DNA from: Planctomycetota bacterium
GTDB lineage: Bacteria; Planctomycetota; Planctomycetia; Pirellulales; Pirellulaceae
Direction of reading: 5' to 3'
Assembly (NCBI GenBank): GCA_027622275.1
Contig: JAQBZB010000004.1
Span: 30,827-94,826, forward strand
Length of the DNA stretch: 64,000 nucleotides
The position numbers and the translations under genes are program-made. This document shows, piece by piece, positions 61,795 to 64,000 of the stretch (within the stretch, counting starts at the first letter, position 1; each line of letters starts with the position of its first letter). The notes beneath the pieces were generated by a model. The model had not been told where the DNA came from. It saw only the letters and a list, made by a program, of their open reading frames with translations, and made no database searches.

Positions 61795-63276
61795 TTAGCC
61801 CGGAGCAAGGTAGGTCTGCTTCATCAGCACGACCGTTCTCGTCCCTTTGGTTGTTGGATCAACAAGCGTAAGTCGCACTTGGGTTCCGGCGGGCCCTTTC
61901 ATCAAGGCAAGACATTCCTTTAGCGTTTTCCCTTTGACGGAAACGTCATTGATCTTCTCGATCAAGGGACCGGGGAACAAGGGACCAGCGGAGAGGCCAG
62001 CCCGACTGGCAGGAGACTTCGGAGTTACTGCCGCAATCCGTAACATGCCGGATTCCTCATCGGCGGCGAAGGTGACACCGACATGCACGATCTCGCGCAC
62101 CAGCCCAGTTCCGATCTTCTTGCCTCGCAGCAGATCGATCGACATTTGCGCCAGAAGTTGAAGCGGGACGTGAACGTCACTCGCATTCGAGGCAATGTAC
62201 ACGCCCACTTTCGACTCAACACCAAGAATGAATTTCGTCGTAAACCCTTGCACGCCACCGCCGTGCATAATCAACGTTTCGCCGTCAAACGTCCTGATGC
62301 CGAAATCCAGACCATCCTTCCCGCCGAATTGTGGCTGACGCATCTCTTGGATGGCGGTCTCGCTGAGCACTGTCATGCCGTTGTGCTTTCCAGCGTTCAG
62401 ATGGACCAAGAGGATCTCGGACATCGCCGGTACACTCATATAGATATCGCCGGCAGGGAGCACATCAAGGCGATATTGCCGCTCAGGAATTGCGACGTGG
62501 TTTTCGAGTCGGTATGGTAACGCGAGTTCTTCAACCATCTCCGGTGTTGGGTTGACCGGGCCGGCGATCGTTACGCCGACCGGTTTAAAAATGTTGTCGA
62601 CGATGTATTGCTCATACGATTGGCCGGACACCTTTTCTATCAGCAAACCGGCCAAGGAATAGCCATAGTTCGAGTACTGATATTTTGTGCCGGGAACTTC
62701 TGCCGCGGTCAGTTCGCTCGCCATTTCCTCCAAAGACGCCGACAGTTTCCGTCCCCAAACTGGTTCGGACCTGGAACTTCCAGTCAGAGCTTCGTGCGGT
62801 GCTTTCAGCCCTGAGTAATGGCTCAAGAGATGCCGGACTGTTACTGGCTTTCCTGTTGCCGACATGTCCGCGACGGCATGGTCGCCCAGGTAGTCGTTGA
62901 TCGGATCGTCCAGTTTCAATTGCCCTTTGTCCGCAAGTTGCATGATGGCCCTTGCGGTGACAGGTTTGAAACAGGAACCCGTACCATAAATCGTATGCCG
63001 CGATGCTGGCACCTTCAGTTTCATGTTTGAGTAACCGAATGCTTCCGCCCAAACGACGCGATCGTCTTTCAGCAGTGCGATGGAGATGGATGGGATGCCG
63101 GTGTCGTCCAGAATCTCCTTGATTTCTTTCGTCAGAAGTTCTCTCGTGCGGTCGACGTCGAAGGTCGTTGCCGCCTTTGATTCTGCGGCGGGCTGCGTTA
63201 CTTCTTGCGAGTGGACTCGCATCGCAACGAAGCTCAGCAGCGGGAACAACAGCAAAGTAAGAACAATTGGCTTCAT
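61795..63276 (-). CDS. Secreted class C beta-lactamase-like serine hydrolase with PDZ domain
   Basis: A 493-residue exported protein with signal peptide (MKPIVLTLLLFPLLSFVAMRVHS). The penicillin-binding fold shows S-x-x-K in GTGSCFKPVTA, Y-x-N in YQYSNYGYSLAG and the H-G-G box in LIMHGGGVQGF. A PDZ domain follows from about residue 400 (MLRIAAVTPKSPASRAGLSAGPL, IEKINDVSVKGKTLKE). Such hydrolases act on peptides, esters or beta-lactams; the PDZ addition is unusual for plain beta-lactamases. It is the first gene of the minus-strand operon, 26 bases before the methyltransferase. Confidence 0.88.
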   Translation of the reverse strand: MKPIVLTLLLFPLLSFVAMRVHSQEVTQPAAESKAATTFDVDRTRELLTKEIKEILDDTGIPSISIALLKDDRVVWAEAFGYSNMKLKVPASRHTIYGTGSCFKPVTARAIMQLADKGQLKLDDPINDYLGDHAVADMSATGKPVTVRHLLSHYSGLKAPHEALTGSSRSEPVWGRKLSASLEEMASELTAAEVPGTKYQYSNYGYSLAGLLIEKVSGQSYEQYIVDNIFKPVGVTIAGPVNPTPEMVEELALPYRLENHVAIPERQYRLDVLPAGDIYMSVPAMSEILLVHLNAGKHNGMTVLSETAIQEMRQPQFGGKDGLDFGIRTFDGETLIMHGGGVQGFTTKFILGVESKVGVYIASNASDVHVPLQLLAQMSIDLLRGKKIGTGLVREIVHVGVTFAADEESGMLRIAAVTPKSPASRAGLSAGPLFPGPLIEKINDVSVKGKTLKECLALMKGPAGTQVRLTLVDPTTKGTRTVVLMKQTYLAPG

Positions 63277-63493
63277 GGTGATTGGCTCCAGGGTTCTACG
63301 AGCGGAATTTCCCGGAAGCTGGCAACCTTCGAATTCTGATGCACGGTAACGTGCGCCGTTCGAGCATCGTGCGCAGTCTCGCGTGCGACGATGCCGCCGC
63401 TATTGTAATTCTTTTGCCAGTAGATGGAGTTGACGCATTGTAAGGCGAGCCGCAGACGGCTGCTATTGCGAAGTTGTCGGGCAAAGGTCGAAG

Positions 63494-63538
63494 AAAGGGG
63501 ATAAGTCCAATTAGATAAATATTGGACTTATCCCCTTT
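63494..63538. repeat. Perfect 18-bp inverted repeat
   Basis: Arms 63494-63511 (AAAGGGGATAAGTCCAAT) and 63521-63538 are exact complements around a 9-base loop. The right arm forms the last codons of the shortened GNAT copy, so this element interrupted that gene. It may also act as a transcript-end hairpin. Confidence 0.85.
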
Positions 63539-63704
63539 TCCGATCCAACAAGTCACGCATGATCTTACCGCCGATCCCGCGTCCACGGTGGGCGGCCAGC
63601 AACGCGATGTCCATGATGCGATGCTCCCGAGAATTCGCATAGACCTGGTACAGGAACTCGAGATCCGAATCTTCGATCGCGCGGAATGCAATGTCGGGAT
63701 TCAT
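63528..63704 (-). pseudogene. GNAT acetyltransferase copy with internal deletion
   Basis: From ATG 63704 the sequence reads MNPDIAFRAIEDSDLEFLYQ as in the gene at 32357, then jumps after YANSR to EHRIMDIALLAAHRGRGIGG, and stops after RDLLDRKRG. The missing part corresponds to about 55 residues of the parent, and the deletion keeps the frame. The 18-bp inverted repeat at 63494-63538 supplies the new end. At 58 residues it cannot form a whole GNAT fold. It is a decayed duplicate. Confidence 0.88.
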
Positions 63705-64000
63705 CGGAACCTTCGAAACAGCGTTCGGCGAATGCCGCAGTCACTCGGCAGCCACCGAAGCAAAGTAGCAGGAGTGATCCGCATCGGCAGACCGGCGACA
63801 AGGATCTCGCGAGCCTGCCGCAGAACCTTAGGGGCGCGACGGAAAGATTCCCTGGAGCGCGCAACAGAATCGAACGACCAGATACGCCTGTCCATTCTCT
63901 TCTTTTTCGCTTCCGTGCGCGTTACCCTTTTGGTAACCGTCCACGGAGGTTGAGCTGAAGCGTGGCTGCGGAGCGGATGTGAGGGGCCGGCGCGGCTGGC
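63705..64000. other. Right edge, nothing recognised
   Basis: About 300 bases upstream of the shortened GNAT copy. A small GTTACC/GGTAAC dyad near 63917 is the only structure seen. No gene is supported. Confidence 0.4.

Overview
The window looks like chromosomal DNA of a planctomycete, most likely close to the Pirellulales. The evidence is two very large secreted proteins that begin with the planctomycete-type N-terminal motif F-E-x-L-E-S-R-x-L-L-A-V-N and end in two-loop dockerin domains, two planctomycete-style ECF sigma factors beside them, Gfo/Idh/MocA oxidoreductases, a Ser/Thr kinase with a planctomycete-like N-terminal extension, an anti-sigma factor fused to a DUF1559-like domain, and many short palindromic dispersed repeats. 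No rRNA, tRNA, CRISPR array or complete prophage was recognised.

Layout. 0.3-5.3 kb: an alpha-oxoamine-synthase-type PLP enzyme, an arginine:glycine-type amidinotransferase, a luciferase-like flavin monooxygenase and an alpha/beta hydrolase, which may form a small guanidino-metabolite locus. 5.3-19.3 kb: large exoproteins (beta-propeller, calcium-loop and repeat regions, parallel beta-helix and dockerin; then a DUF4091, cohesin-like and dockerin protein) with an ECF sigma factor between them. Three reading frames here are each broken by what looks like a one-base homopolymer indel. 19.9-23.0 kb: two small secreted proteins (one with a CxxCH motif) and a second, paralogous ECF sigma factor. 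23.1-28.5 kb: an outer-membrane-receptor-like fragment, a large secreted planctomycete protein, a small conserved protein with a clear terminator, and a Ser/Thr kinase fused to a degenerate receiver. 28.5-32.2 kb: an MFS transporter and a Gfo/Idh/MocA dehydrogenase in one operon, with a second dehydrogenase divergent from it. 32.3-34.8 kb: GNAT acetyltransferase and small proteins of unknown function.

35.3-42.2 kb: a type III-like restriction-modification locus, res and mod on the minus strand. The two genes are separated by a REP-associated Y1 transposase lying inside an array of alternating inverted palindromic units. 42.2-43.2 kb: a tyrosine-recombinase remnant that has replaced the 3' end of a zinc-ribbon gene. 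43.5-56 kb: ECF sigma/anti-sigma pair, NCS2-like permease, glycosyltransferase, SDR, MATE exporter, gamma-glutamyltransferase, and a LolD/MacB-like ABC exporter (ATPase plus 794-aa FtsX-type permease). 56-57 kb: toxin-antitoxin genes. 57.2-59 kb: PepSY-like secreted protein and a decayed SGNH hydrolase. 59-63.3 kb: a tightly packed minus-strand operon (beta-lactamase-like hydrolase with PDZ, SAM methyltransferase, class I/II aminotransferase, isochorismatase-like hydrolase) that could make or modify a small molecule. The window closes with an internally deleted copy of the GNAT gene found at 32.4 kb.

No gene set here can be declared a proven new system. The strongest leads are the AOS/amidinotransferase locus, the 59-63 kb operon, the REP/transposase array inside the restriction-modification locus, and two frame breaks at the same 7-mer in the two dockerin exoproteins.
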